Origin: Gammaproteobacteria bacterium
Lineage (GTDB): Bacteria; Pseudomonadota; Gammaproteobacteria; Steroidobacterales; Woeseiaceae
NCBI GenBank assembly: GCA_009937525.1
Contig: JAACFE010000037.1
Coordinates: 1-32,843, forward strand
DNA: 32,843 bases
Direction of reading: 5' to 3'
Below are positions 17,902-24,931 of this stretch, one piece after another (within the stretch, counting starts at the first letter, position 1; each line of letters starts with the position of its first letter). The translations under genes were made by a program, and so were the position numbers. Under the pieces are notes generated by a model. That model did not search any database. It was not told the origin of the DNA and was given only the letters and a program-made list of their open reading frames with translations.

Positions 17902-18372
17902 TTAGAGCTGCGGACCCTGCGGTCCGACAACATAGAAAGCCTGTGTATGTACTGCACTCGAGTCGCGATCGGAGCCCGCGCCTACCAGGCGTTCCGACTT
18001 GGCTTCTGACGTGGCGAGAAAATGATAGGCTACGACGCCGCTGCCGACGCCCAGGCTGAACGCCCGGTCCGGTACGATCGTCGGATCGCCGTCCGGCTCG
18101 ATCCGCGCTTCGAAAGAATCATTCGAGTTGATGTACTGCGTGATGGTCACCGTGCCCAAAGCATTGAACTGGCCCTGAGCGAGCGCAGATTCCAGCCCGG
18201 TTTCGGCGGCCTGGAACGCGTTCTCGAAGTTCTGGTCGTTACGTGCCATCGCGAGTTCGGTGGTTGCCGTGCTCATGCCTGAGATTGCCAGCACGGTGAT
18301 GACGACGAGCAACAGCAGCCCGACGATGAGTGCCGCGCCCGATTGCTTTTTGTAATTCGACTGCATGGTCAT
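17902..18372 (-). CDS. pilX: Minor pilin PilX, operon 2
   Basis: A 156-residue PilX-type pilin. The leader MTMQSNYKKQSG is followed by AALIVGLLLLVVITVLAISG and no Glu5, as in operon 1. MSTATTELAMARNDQNFENAFQAAETGLESAL is the conserved PilX helix with the AAE core. A start two residues later (ATG at 18366) is possible. It lies 15 bases after pilW. Confidence 0.86.
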   Translation of the reverse strand: MTMQSNYKKQSGAALIVGLLLLVVITVLAISGMSTATTELAMARNDQNFENAFQAAETGLESALAQGQFNALGTVTITQYINSNDSFEARIEPDGDPTIVPDRAFSLGVGSGVVAYHFLATSEAKSERLVGAGSDRDSSAVHTQAFYVVGPQGPQL

Positions 18373-18387
18373 GATTCGCGCTCTTTC

Positions 18388-19389
18388 TCAGGTTCTGGTG
18401 TTGCGCAGGAGGATCGTCTTCGATACCTGCATGCGGCGTATCTCGTCGCTGAACGTGCCGAGGTTCGCGTTGCCGGGTGTGTAGTTCTGCTGATCCTCGA
18501 CGCCGGGCTCGCGCCCAAGCCCGCGCACGACCAGCCAGATCCTCGCCGTAAGCACCCGTGCGCCCGGGGAGTAACCCGGCGCCTCGGGATTGTAGATCTC
18601 GTCGCCGGGATTGACGTAGCGGTCGACCGTGTTGTCCTCGTTCATGTCGATACCGAACTGGACCTGCAGGTTTTCGACCCCCGGTGCGATCTCCTGGTCG
18701 AAGATCGTCGAATTGGCGCCCTGGATACCGAGCACCATGCGGCGCAGGGTCGGCACGCCCGGAATCAGCTGTGAATTCGTATCCACGTAATAACTCGACA
18801 CCATCAGGTTGTGCGTCGCCGACTCCGCCGGGTCGAACTGCGGCGGTATGTTGCCGTCGTCGAAGATCTCGCCCTGGATGCGCGTCGTCTGTATCTGCAG
18901 GCGTCCGGCCTGCAGCGGCACCGGGTTGACGGAGGCGCGCCGTACGGTCAGCACGTCCGAGTCCGCCTGCCCGGTATCATCGGGTGGGCATGGCAGAGCG
19001 ATGTTATTGCCGCCCACGACATTGTCGAAGCCGTCGACCGGCGTACCGAGTTCTATCGACCAGTCCTCGCCACAGCCCATCGGCACCGACAGCGCCTTCG
19101 GGTTGGGGTCGCCGATCATGCTGCGACCCTCGATCGACAGGCTGCGGCTGGTACGCCCCCAGTTGCTCGCCATGCGCAGGTCGGCCTCGATCGTGTCAAG
19201 CGCGAACTGCGCCGTCTCCTGGACGCGCGCGATCGACTCGTTGATCGTGAACGCCTGGCGGCTTTGCGAGTAAATCTGCACGGCACCGATTATCAGGAAC
19301 GAGCCGATAGCCAGCGCCACCATCAGTTCGACGAGCGTGATGCCCTGCTGCCGGTTGCCGAATGGATTGACTGTAGTGCGCATTGTCAT
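18388..19389 (-). CDS. pilW: Minor pilin PilW, operon 2
   Basis: A 333-residue PilW/GspJ-type prepilin, nearly the same length as the operon 1 copy. The leader ends NRQQG before ITLVELMVALAIGSFLIIGA, with mature Glu5 present. RVQETAQFALDTIEADLRMASNWG is the PilW post-helix segment, and the C-terminal domain has ENLQVQFGIDMNEDNTVDRY, matching ENLQIEYGID in the other copy. The start may be the second in-frame ATG (19383). It is separated from pilV by five bases. Confidence 0.9.
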   Translation of the reverse strand: MTMRTTVNPFGNRQQGITLVELMVALAIGSFLIIGAVQIYSQSRQAFTINESIARVQETAQFALDTIEADLRMASNWGRTSRSLSIEGRSMIGDPNPKALSVPMGCGEDWSIELGTPVDGFDNVVGGNNIALPCPPDDTGQADSDVLTVRRASVNPVPLQAGRLQIQTTRIQGEIFDDGNIPPQFDPAESATHNLMVSSYYVDTNSQLIPGVPTLRRMVLGIQGANSTIFDQEIAPGVENLQVQFGIDMNEDNTVDRYVNPGDEIYNPEAPGYSPGARVLTARIWLVVRGLGREPGVEDQQNYTPGNANLGTFSDEIRRMQVSKTILLRNTRT

Positions 19390-19394
19390 CGCTC

Positions 19395-19889
19395 CTAGAA
19401 CGGGTTGACCGGGATCGTGACGACATAGCTGGGCGGGGTGTCGAGATCGGTAATCCCGGGTTCTTCCCAGCTCACGGTGATCGTGTACAGCGGCGGGACG
19501 ACCGTGTCGTCGAACTGCACGGTTACGTCGCCCCCGCCGGTCGGGGCCGAGCCCGGCAGCGAATCGCCGGCCTGTTGCTTCCAGAGGAACACGTCGTGCA
19601 GGGCCATGCCGGCCACGTCGCAGTCCGCGCCGGTGGCGACACAGCCGTTGTCTGCACCATTGGCGTCCGTGTAGGAGATACCTGCCGTCGGGTTCGCCCG
19701 GATGCGATCAGCCACGTCGCCGGCCAGGGCCACCGCCTGGTGGCGGAACATCGAGGTACGCCCGGCCTGCAGGCTCTGCACGTACAGCCCTGCGATACCG
19801 AGCATGCCCACGGACATGATGATCAACGCGATCAGCACCTCGATGAGCGAGAAACCCTGCTGTCTGTTCGATAACTTCGGAAGAGGCAT
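19395..19889 (-). CDS. pilV: Minor pilin PilV, operon 2
   Basis: A 164-residue PilV-type prepilin. The leader MPLPKLSNRQQG is followed by FSLIEVLIALIIMSVGMLGIAG, with mature Glu5 present. LYVQSLQAGRTSMFRHQAVALAGDVADRIRANP is the conserved PilV segment (DxADRIRxNP). Two cysteines flank a short loop (NGCVATGADCD). Its leader and those of PilW and PilX of this operon share the QQG/QSG pre-cleavage style. It starts 35 bases after the FimU-like gene. Confidence 0.9.
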   Translation of the reverse strand: MPLPKLSNRQQGFSLIEVLIALIIMSVGMLGIAGLYVQSLQAGRTSMFRHQAVALAGDVADRIRANPTAGISYTDANGADNGCVATGADCDVAGMALHDVFLWKQQAGDSLPGSAPTGGGDVTVQFDDTVVPPLYTITVSWEEPGITDLDTPPSYVVTIPVNPF

Positions 19890-19924
19890 AGCGATTGTTT
19901 CCTGAATCTCGGTTGCCTGCGCAA

Positions 19925-20524
19925 CTAGGGGCAGGTGGCGCCCATCGCCGTCAGTGCACTTTCGATCTGCGTCTGGTCGCGGACGATCGTGGCGCGGCCG
20001 AGCGGCGTCGACCAGAACAGCCGGGCCGCCGAATTGCCGCCCGCGGCAGTGACGTTGCCACGTTCGTCGCAGATCACCACCTGCGACACGGGCGGGTTGC
20101 CGCCGGCGTCCAGTCGGCCGAGGCCGCTGGGTGCGTACATGAAATAGGTGGCGCCGTTGGCCACCCGCAGCAGTACCCCCGAATCCGCCGGCGGGTGTGC
20201 ACGGAGGACGGCTTCGCCGGCATCCCGGACCTGGTCTGCGTTGTCGTCGATGAATACGACGTAGCCCTGGTTCCAGTTGCCATCACAGGCGGCGGCGCCC
20301 ATCGGGTCGGCGCTTGCGCAGATCGTGACGTTGCTCTTGGCGTGTGCGGCTTCGGTTCGCGCCATCATGAACGCGGCGTGCAGGTCGTTGGCGGCGCTGG
20401 TCATGCGGCTGTTCAGCGTGAAATCCCGCAGGTTGGGGATGCCGAACGCCAATATGACGGCCACGACCATCACCGTGATCATCAATTCGTAGAGCGTGAA
20501 GCCCATCTGCCGTTGCTTGTCCAT
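19925..20524 (-). CDS. GspH/FimT-family minor pseudopilin (FimU-like), operon 2
   Basis: A 199-residue prepilin. The frame stays open to 21265 across the neighbouring gene, but the ATG at 20524 is chosen since it gives the short leader MDKQRQMG before FTLYELMITVMVVAVILAFG, with Glu5 kept. LHAAFMMARTEAAHAKSNVTICAS, then NWNQGYVVFIDDNADQVRD, is the GspH/FimT core, with a Cys pair later (VVICDE and terminal GATCP). By comparison with operon 1 (LARNTAITTNSRVTMCAS and GWIVFGDLNNNG) this is the FimU-like counterpart. Confidence 0.86.
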   Translation of the reverse strand: MDKQRQMGFTLYELMITVMVVAVILAFGIPNLRDFTLNSRMTSAANDLHAAFMMARTEAAHAKSNVTICASADPMGAAACDGNWNQGYVVFIDDNADQVRDAGEAVLRAHPPADSGVLLRVANGATYFMYAPSGLGRLDAGGNPPVSQVVICDERGNVTAAGGNSAARLFWSTPLGRATIVRDQTQIESALTAMGATCP

Positions 20525-20622
20525 GCACGCAATATAAAGCCTCGCTTCCGGCCGCTCCCGGGTATCCGACGAGCGGTCGGCCAGGTCCGACGAACGGTCG
20601 TTTCCAGGGGCATCGATTTGAC

Positions 20623-21156
20623 CTAATCCGCACAGGAATAAGGCGTTCCCCGGCGCGTTCGTTCGGCCACGCGCGGGCGTCCCGTGTAGCTTATGACAAG
20701 CGCTCTCGGCATCACGCGACCGGCGCCATCGCAGACGACGAGCGTGCCGTTGGTGGCCCTGAGGAAAGTCGCTCTGAGCGTGAATCCCTGCCGGTTTGCG
20801 GTGATTTTCACCGACGGGCTGGCTAGGTGGCGATGCAGCAGGATCTCGCCGTCGTCCCGCTCTGGGGGCTCGTCGCGGTCGCTGTTTTCGAACACGAGGA
20901 AGCCGCCGGACCAGTCCCGGCCCGGCGCGCACGATGCGCCGTCGGTGCTGGGGCAGAGCGAGACGACCTGCCTGCGCACGATCGAGGCCTTGCGCGCCAG
21001 ATGGACGGCGTGAAACAGGGCATCGAGTTCCACCCGCTGCGAGTTTCGGGCCTTGAGCGCCGAGAAAGAGGGCAGGCCGAGCGCGAGCAGCAACGCGGCG
21101 ACCGCGATCGTCATCAGGAGTTCGAGAAGTGAGTAGCCGTGATCCCTGGCAAACAT
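20623..21156 (-). CDS. GspH/FimT-family minor pseudopilin (FimT-like), first gene of operon 2
   Basis: A 177-residue prepilin. The ATG at 21156 is preferred to the upstream one at 21204 because GGGAGG precedes it and the leader becomes MFARDHG. The cut would be before YSLLELLMTIAVAALLLALG, so the first mature residue is Tyr; Glu5 is present. HAVHLARKASIVRRQVVSLCPSTDGASC and RDWSGGFLVFENSDRDE follow the GspH/FimT plan. A 98-base gap separates it from the FimU-like gene, with a TATATT near 20532 that could be a separate -10. Operon 1 has no equivalent second GspH/FimT gene. Confidence 0.82.
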   Translation of the reverse strand: MFARDHGYSLLELLMTIAVAALLLALGLPSFSALKARNSQRVELDALFHAVHLARKASIVRRQVVSLCPSTDGASCAPGRDWSGGFLVFENSDRDEPPERDDGEILLHRHLASPSVKITANRQGFTLRATFLRATNGTLVVCDGAGRVMPRALVISYTGRPRVAERTRRGTPYSCAD

Positions 21157-21319
21157 TGCTGGCCTCCCGTCGAGGGCGCCAACATGCCAGCTGAACGGTC
21201 CCACTGCAGCCCGGAAATCCGCGCGAAAGCGCCGGATTGCCCTGTTGACGTGCGCTGCTGGTCACCGGCGCTGCGATTTGGTTTATACTCAGTCCAGATT
21301 AACGGCCCGGGGGCCTTCC

Positions 21320-21724
21320 ATGTCGCGTTCCGACATCCTTTCATTGTTCGAGAAATACGGCATCCTGTCGACACCACAGCGTCTGGAAGTTGCTGAAATT
21401 CTTCTGGAAAAGCCTCAACACATGTCGGCGGACCAGATCATCGACCGGCTGCGCGACGCGGGCAGCAGCGTGTCCAAAGCCACCGTGTATAACACGCTGA
21501 ACCTGTTCGGCGCGCGCGGCATCGTGAAGGAAGTGATGGTCGATCCCGTACGCAAGTTCTACGATTCCACGACGCACCCGCATCATCACTTCTACAACGT
21601 GGACACGGGTGAGCTCCGCGACATCCCCGACGAACAGGTTCGCTTCAGTGAATTGCCGCCCATGCCGGACGGCTCCCAGAGCGAAAGCATCGAGGTGCTG
21701 ATCCGCATCCGTGGCGAGGGCTGA
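21320..21724 (+). CDS. Fur-superfamily regulator lacking the structural-zinc cysteines (Irr-like)
   Basis: A 134-residue Fur-family metalloregulator. The winged helix is clear: LSTPQRLEVAEILLEKPQ, then SADQIIDRLRDAGSSVSKATVYNTLNLFGARGIVKEV (residues ~17-70). The dimerisation domain begins FYDSTTHPHHHFYNVDTGEL. The position where Fur/Zur/PerR have HxxCxxC has His-rich HPHHHF and no cysteine, and the whole protein has none. This resembles Irr of alphaproteobacteria, which responds to haem and iron. The ATG at 21320 gives the usual N-terminus; a TATACT at 21284-21289 is a possible -10 with no good -35. Its target genes are unknown; the nearest divergent gene is the FimT-like pilin. Confidence 0.85.
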   Translation: MSRSDILSLFEKYGILSTPQRLEVAEILLEKPQHMSADQIIDRLRDAGSSVSKATVYNTLNLFGARGIVKEVMVDPVRKFYDSTTHPHHHFYNVDTGELRDIPDEQVRFSELPPMPDGSQSESIEVLIRIRGEG

Positions 21725-21747
21725 AGCGGGCGTCGGCTCGCGGGACT

Positions 21748-21775
21748 TTCCCATTCGTGCGCGTGTCGCTATACT
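21748..21775 (+). promoter_or_regulatory. Candidate promoter of tRNA-Thr
   Basis: TATACT (21770-21775) follows TTCCCA (21748-21753, 4/6) at 16 bases. The start region is GC-rich (GCGCGCC), the discriminator type seen in stringently controlled stable-RNA promoters. It gives a short leader of about 24 bases. Confidence 0.55.
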
Positions 21776-21805
21776 GCGCGCCGCCGTAACAGGCCACCTT
21801 GTCGT

Positions 21806-21881
<76 letters not shown>

Positions 21882-21896
21882 TTTCCCCAGTTGAAG

Positions 21897-21919
21897 AAAG
21901 CCCCTGTGCGGGGCTTTTT
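21897..21919 (+). terminator. Rho-independent terminator of tRNA-Thr
   Basis: Stem AAAGCCCC/GGGGCTTT with a five-base loop and a run of five T, 16 bases after the tRNA CCA end. Confidence 0.9.
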
Positions 21920-21924
21920 GCGTT

Positions 21925-22193
21925 TCGCGCTCGAGCGCGGTTTGCGGTGGCTGACTCGCTGCCGCCACTTGCTGATGGTCAAGGAAACGGCCGCCAATGT
22001 GCGGCAGTCCCCGTGCCGCGGTGTCGCACGATGGCGACTACGGAAAAACCTATCTAGAGCAGTAATTTATAGATCTTACATAATGTTGCTTAACAGCAAC
22101 CTGTCCCTTTTCCGAGACAAGCGGTCAATAAATCCGGGTCCAGGCCCGGCGGCGAGGCCCCGTATTTCATCGCTTTTCGACCCGATTCCGCCG
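21925..22193. other. Gene-free stretch with an AT-rich island and inverted repeats
   Basis: No convincing coding frame is seen between the tRNA-Thr terminator and the sigma-54 promoter. An AT-rich island (about 22050-22098) stands out from the GC-rich surroundings. It contains the perfect inverted repeat GTTGCT-TAAC-AGCAAC (22085-22100), followed by TGTC...GACA (22102-22119). Their distance of about 75-110 bases from the -24 element fits binding sites for an enhancer-binding protein; this is inferred from position only. Confidence 0.5.
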
Positions 22194-22209
22194 TTGGCAC
22201 GGGTCTTGC
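22194..22209 (+). promoter_or_regulatory. Sigma-54 (RpoN) promoter of the Ig/fibronectin lipoprotein gene
   Basis: TTGGCACGGGTCTTGC followed by TTTA matches the RpoN consensus TGGCAC-N5-TTGC exactly, with GG and GC at the invariant 10-base spacing. Transcription should start about 12 bases further on, near 22220. It is the only site of this quality I found in the window. Confidence 0.85.
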
Positions 22210-22219
22210 TTTATGTTGA

Positions 22220-22370
22220 GTCGTGAGCCGAAGAGTCGCCCCGTGCCGTCGTGCCGGGGCGTGATGCCCGACTCGATGCCGTCATGGCGTTCGGTCTGAC
22301 GGCCAGCAAACAGGACAACTGACTGAAACGCAGTCCGCGACGAACGGACTGCCCGGCGGAGCCTTATGGA
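22220..22370 (+). other. Structured 5' leader with three hairpins
   Basis: Between the predicted sigma-54 start and the ATG at 22371 there are three perfect stems: GCCCCG/CGGGGC (22238-22260), GCCGTCA/TGACGGC (22278-22303) and GCAGTCCG/CGGACTGC (22330-22352). A GGAC at 22313-22316 could pair with GTCC of the third stem as an alternative. None is followed by a T-run. The ribosome-binding GGAG at 22358-22361 lies just after the third stem. I could not match it to a known riboswitch class. Confidence 0.5.
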
Positions 22371-23066
22371 ATGAGAACTCAGGGACCACGAGCGCACGGA
22401 CGACGAACGCACGGAATACGACAGCCTGTGAGCAGTCTCCTGGCGGCAGTCTTACTGACCGGCTGCCTGGCATCCGAATCGCCGCCCGGCGGCGGCGGAC
22501 TGGGCGTGCCGGGCAGCGCAAACACGGCCCCGCAGATCAGCGGCGATCCGCAGTTCGTCGCCGTGATGAGCGAGGCGTATTTGTTTACACCGTCCGCGTC
22601 GGACGCGGAAGGCGATGCGCTGACGTTCACCGTCCGGAACAAGCCGGCCTGGAGCGCATTCGACGCCGCCACGGGAAGGCTGCAGGGCATTCCGCAGTTT
22701 GGCGACGTCGGCAATTATGACGACGTCGTGATCTCGGTCAGCGACGGCAGCGCTACGTCGTCGCTGCCGCCGTTCTCGATTGCCGTCAGCAGGGATGAGC
22801 TGGGGTCCGTTACCCTCGAGTGGCAGCCGCCCGAACGCAATACGGACGGTTCATACGCCGGCGACCTCGCGGGCTACGTGATCTACTGGGGTATCGAGCC
22901 GGGCAATTACGACCGGCAGTTAAGGATCGAAAATGTCGGCCTGACAGCCTACGTGGTCGACAGCTTGACTCCGGCTACCTACTACTTTGCGGCGACGGCA
23001 TTCAACTCGGTGGGCGTCGAGAGCGACTACTCGAACGAAGTGGTGCGTTCGGTGGTCATCAACTAG
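22371..23066 (+). CDS. Lipoprotein with putative Ig (cadherin-like) and fibronectin type III domains
   Basis: A 231-residue lipoprotein: basic N-region, hydrophobic SSLLAAVLLTG and lipobox LTGC (Cys32), then a Gly/Pro-rich linker. Residues ~50-140 form a He_PIG/cadherin-like Ig domain (YLFTPSASDAEGDALTFTVR, KPAWSAFDAATGRLQGIPQ, VVISVSDGSA). Residues ~145-231 form a fibronectin type III domain (SVTLEWQPPERNTDGS, GYVIYWGIEPGNY, YYFAATAFNSVGVESDYSN). No catalytic residues are recognisable; a surface or periplasmic binding role is likely. GGAG precedes the ATG at 22371; a GTG at 22428 is a possible shorter start. It is under the sigma-54 promoter and followed after 53 bases by the YncE-like gene. 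Confidence 0.85.
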   Translation: MRTQGPRAHGRRTHGIRQPVSSLLAAVLLTGCLASESPPGGGGLGVPGSANTAPQISGDPQFVAVMSEAYLFTPSASDAEGDALTFTVRNKPAWSAFDAATGRLQGIPQFGDVGNYDDVVISVSDGSATSSLPPFSIAVSRDELGSVTLEWQPPERNTDGSYAGDLAGYVIYWGIEPGNYDRQLRIENVGLTAYVVDSLTPATYYFAATAFNSVGVESDYSNEVVRSVVIN

Positions 23067-23119
23067 ACCGCTTCCGACGTGACGCCTGATAGGATAGGCG
23101 TCTTCACGAAGGAGGCCGT

Positions 23120-24172
23120 ATGAAATCACCCACCCGTGTCCACCCGACAGGATCGTTGCCTGTGGTACTTCTTGCAGCCCTGTTCGCCGTCCCCGGCGCG
23201 CTTGCCGAAACGCTCGTGGTCGCCAACAAGGCGGAAGCCACGGTGTCGCTGATCGATCTGGAGCAGGGTGAGGTTGTCGCAACGCTTCCGACGGGCGAGG
23301 GCCCCCACGAGATCGGCATTTCGCCGGACGGCCGCTTCGCGCTCGTCACCAACTACGGGACGCGCGATCGCAGCGGCAATAGCCTGACGCTCATTGATAT
23401 CGCCGCTGCGACGGTTGTCAGCACCATCGACCTGGGCGATTACCGCAGGCCGCATGGTGTCGAGTGGCTGGACGACAAGCAGGCTGGTGTCACGGTCGAA
23501 GCCAGCAAGGCGCTGATCGTTGTCGACGTCGAACGGGAAAAAGTCGTGCAGTCTATCGGCACGGACCAGGAGATCTCGCACATGGTGGCGCTGGATCCCG
23601 CCAGGGGACGCGCGTACACGGCCAACATCGGCTCCGGATCGATCACCGTTCTCGATCTTGGGAAGGGAGCCCGCGAGTCGAATATCGCCACGGGCGACGG
23701 TGCGGAGGGAATCGCGGTGTCGGCATCCGGCAAGCATATCTGGGTAACGAACCGTGCTGCCGACACCATTACGATTCTGGATGCCGGCACGCTGCAGAGG
23801 GCAGGCGAGATTTCCTCGGAGGGCTTCCCGATACGCGCGACGGCGACGCCCAAAGGCCAGGTGCTGGTCACGCGGGCGAGGGCCGGCGACCTCGCTATTT
23901 ACGACGCGCATACATTCGAAGAGCTTCGAATCGTCACGTTCGACCTCGAAAGTATGGACGTTGAGGAGCGCCTGTTCGGCGACCGCTTCGGCAATAGTTC
24001 GGTGCCCATCGGCGTAATCGTCGACTCCGCGGGCGACCGTGCCTGGGTCGCGCACGCGAACGCGGACGTAATAACCGAGATCGACCTCGGGAGCGGGGAC
24101 ATCGTTCGCACGCTGCGGGCCGGCAAGGAACCCGACGGCATGGGCTTCTCGAATCTTGAGGTTAAGCGCTGA
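23120..24172 (+). CDS. Secreted YncE-like beta-propeller protein
   Basis: A 350-residue protein with a signal peptide ending about VPGALA (residues 24-29) and a chain of YVTN-type beta-propeller repeats. Examples are TLVVANKAEATVSLIDLEQG, GPHEIGISPDGRFALVTNYG, GRAYTANIGSGSITVLDLGK, EGIAVSASGKHIWVTNRAAD and DRAWVAHANADVITEIDLGSG. These resemble YncE and surface-layer propellers and suggest a seven-bladed fold. No catalytic or haem motif is seen, so the function is unknown; binding of a ligand in the periplasm is the usual guess. GGAGG precedes the ATG. It may be co-transcribed with the upstream lipoprotein. Confidence 0.88.
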   Translation: MKSPTRVHPTGSLPVVLLAALFAVPGALAETLVVANKAEATVSLIDLEQGEVVATLPTGEGPHEIGISPDGRFALVTNYGTRDRSGNSLTLIDIAAATVVSTIDLGDYRRPHGVEWLDDKQAGVTVEASKALIVVDVEREKVVQSIGTDQEISHMVALDPARGRAYTANIGSGSITVLDLGKGARESNIATGDGAEGIAVSASGKHIWVTNRAADTITILDAGTLQRAGEISSEGFPIRATATPKGQVLVTRARAGDLAIYDAHTFEELRIVTFDLESMDVEERLFGDRFGNSSVPIGVIVDSAGDRAWVAHANADVITEIDLGSGDIVRTLRAGKEPDGMGFSNLEVKR

Positions 24173-24463
24173 TCAGCCGGCGTCTGCCGCGAACTCGAAA
24201 TCGGAAAACGTTACCGATTCCGTCTCGTCGACGCGCACCAGGAGATATGCGCTCAGCTTGATGGCAACGTCCATCGACTTCATAACGATGGGGCCGCCCT
24301 CGACGGCGGGTCCGAAGGTAATGCGCGTCAGGAATTTCTTCATCTTGACGCCGACCTTCGGCCGTATCGGCTTGGTGTTGCGGATGTCGATGTATTCGAG
24401 GTAATGCCCGTCCTTGATGATCTTCACCGTGCCGTCCATTCGCTCCAGCACCTTGCGGCCCAT
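24173..24463 (-). CDS. Hypothetical protein, probable C-terminal part of a split gene
   Basis: A 96-residue reading frame with no signal peptide: it begins MGRKVLERMDGTVKIIKDGH and continues YLEYIDIRNTKPIRPKVGVKMKKFLTRITFG. The family is not recognised. It starts four bases after the stop of the secreted reading frame upstream, in another frame, and looks like a missing C-terminal domain rather than a free-standing protein. Its stop codon abuts the stop of the convergent YncE-like gene. If it is really separate it would be translationally coupled to its upstream partner. Confidence 0.6.
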   Translation of the reverse strand: MGRKVLERMDGTVKIIKDGHYLEYIDIRNTKPIRPKVGVKMKKFLTRITFGPAVEGGPIVMKSMDVAIKLSAYLLVRVDETESVTFSDFEFAADAG

Positions 24464-24467
24464 CTCG

Positions 24468-24896
24468 TCAGTAGGCGGCGGTTTCCTCGACCAGCTCCAG
24501 CGAGCCGGGTTCGATCATGCCATCGATCCTGCCGTCGTCCTCGCGGTCGTCGTCGTGATTCTCACTGCGTTTGCGCTCCGTGTATTCCCGCGATTCCTCA
24601 TCCGTCGGATCGCGGCCGTCGATCGACAGCAGGTTCCAGCGTTCCTCTTCGGGCAGCCGCGGATCGTATCGGCCCACGAAGTCGCCATCGCTTCCCGATG
24701 CGGTTTCCGTGAACGCCCAGTCTTCATGCGGGTTCCAGGCGACCGAATCGAGCGCACTCTCGAACAGGGCCTCGTAGCTGTGAAAGGCTGTCTCGGCGGG
24801 GACAGGCGGCGCAAGCATCAGCACCAGGGCCACGAGCGCGGCGCAGCCGGAAAAGAGTGTCTTCATGGCGTTCGGGTTCCTTCGCATCTCTTTCAC
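24468..24896 (-). CDS. Hypothetical secreted protein, probable N-terminal part of a split gene
   Basis: A 142-residue product with a signal peptide (hydrophobic LFSGCAALVALVLMLAPPVP, cleavage after PAE or nearby). The mature part is acidic, with WNLLSIDGRDPTDEESREYT and a charged Asp/Glu/Arg linker, ending GSLELVEETAAY. The family is not recognised. An in-frame ATG at residue 11 (24866) would give a more typical signal peptide start. The abrupt end, followed within four bases by a frame that continues in a plausible beta-rich style, suggests a frameshift. Confidence 0.6.
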   Translation of the reverse strand: MKEMRRNPNAMKTLFSGCAALVALVLMLAPPVPAETAFHSYEALFESALDSVAWNPHEDWAFTETASGSDGDFVGRYDPRLPEEERWNLLSIDGRDPTDEESREYTERKRSENHDDDREDDGRIDGMIEPGSLELVEETAAY

Positions 24897-24931
24897 TTAT
24901 AGGCGAAGCCGCGGGGAAGGGTTACAGCCGG

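Noticed and set aside
19925-21265. One 446-residue protein fused across two pilin genes
   Set aside because: The N-terminal part of that frame overlaps the FimT-like gene in another frame and is Arg-rich. A good pilin leader starts at 20524.
22085-22100. Intrinsic terminator at the GTTGCT/AGCAAC repeat
   Set aside because: The stem is short and there is no T-run on either strand; a protein-binding site is more likely.
22220-22370. Cyclic-di-GMP-I (GEMM) riboswitch before the lipoprotein
   Set aside because: There are loose matches to GCAAAC, GAAA and GACG, but the order of stems and the GACGCAAAGCC core are not present.
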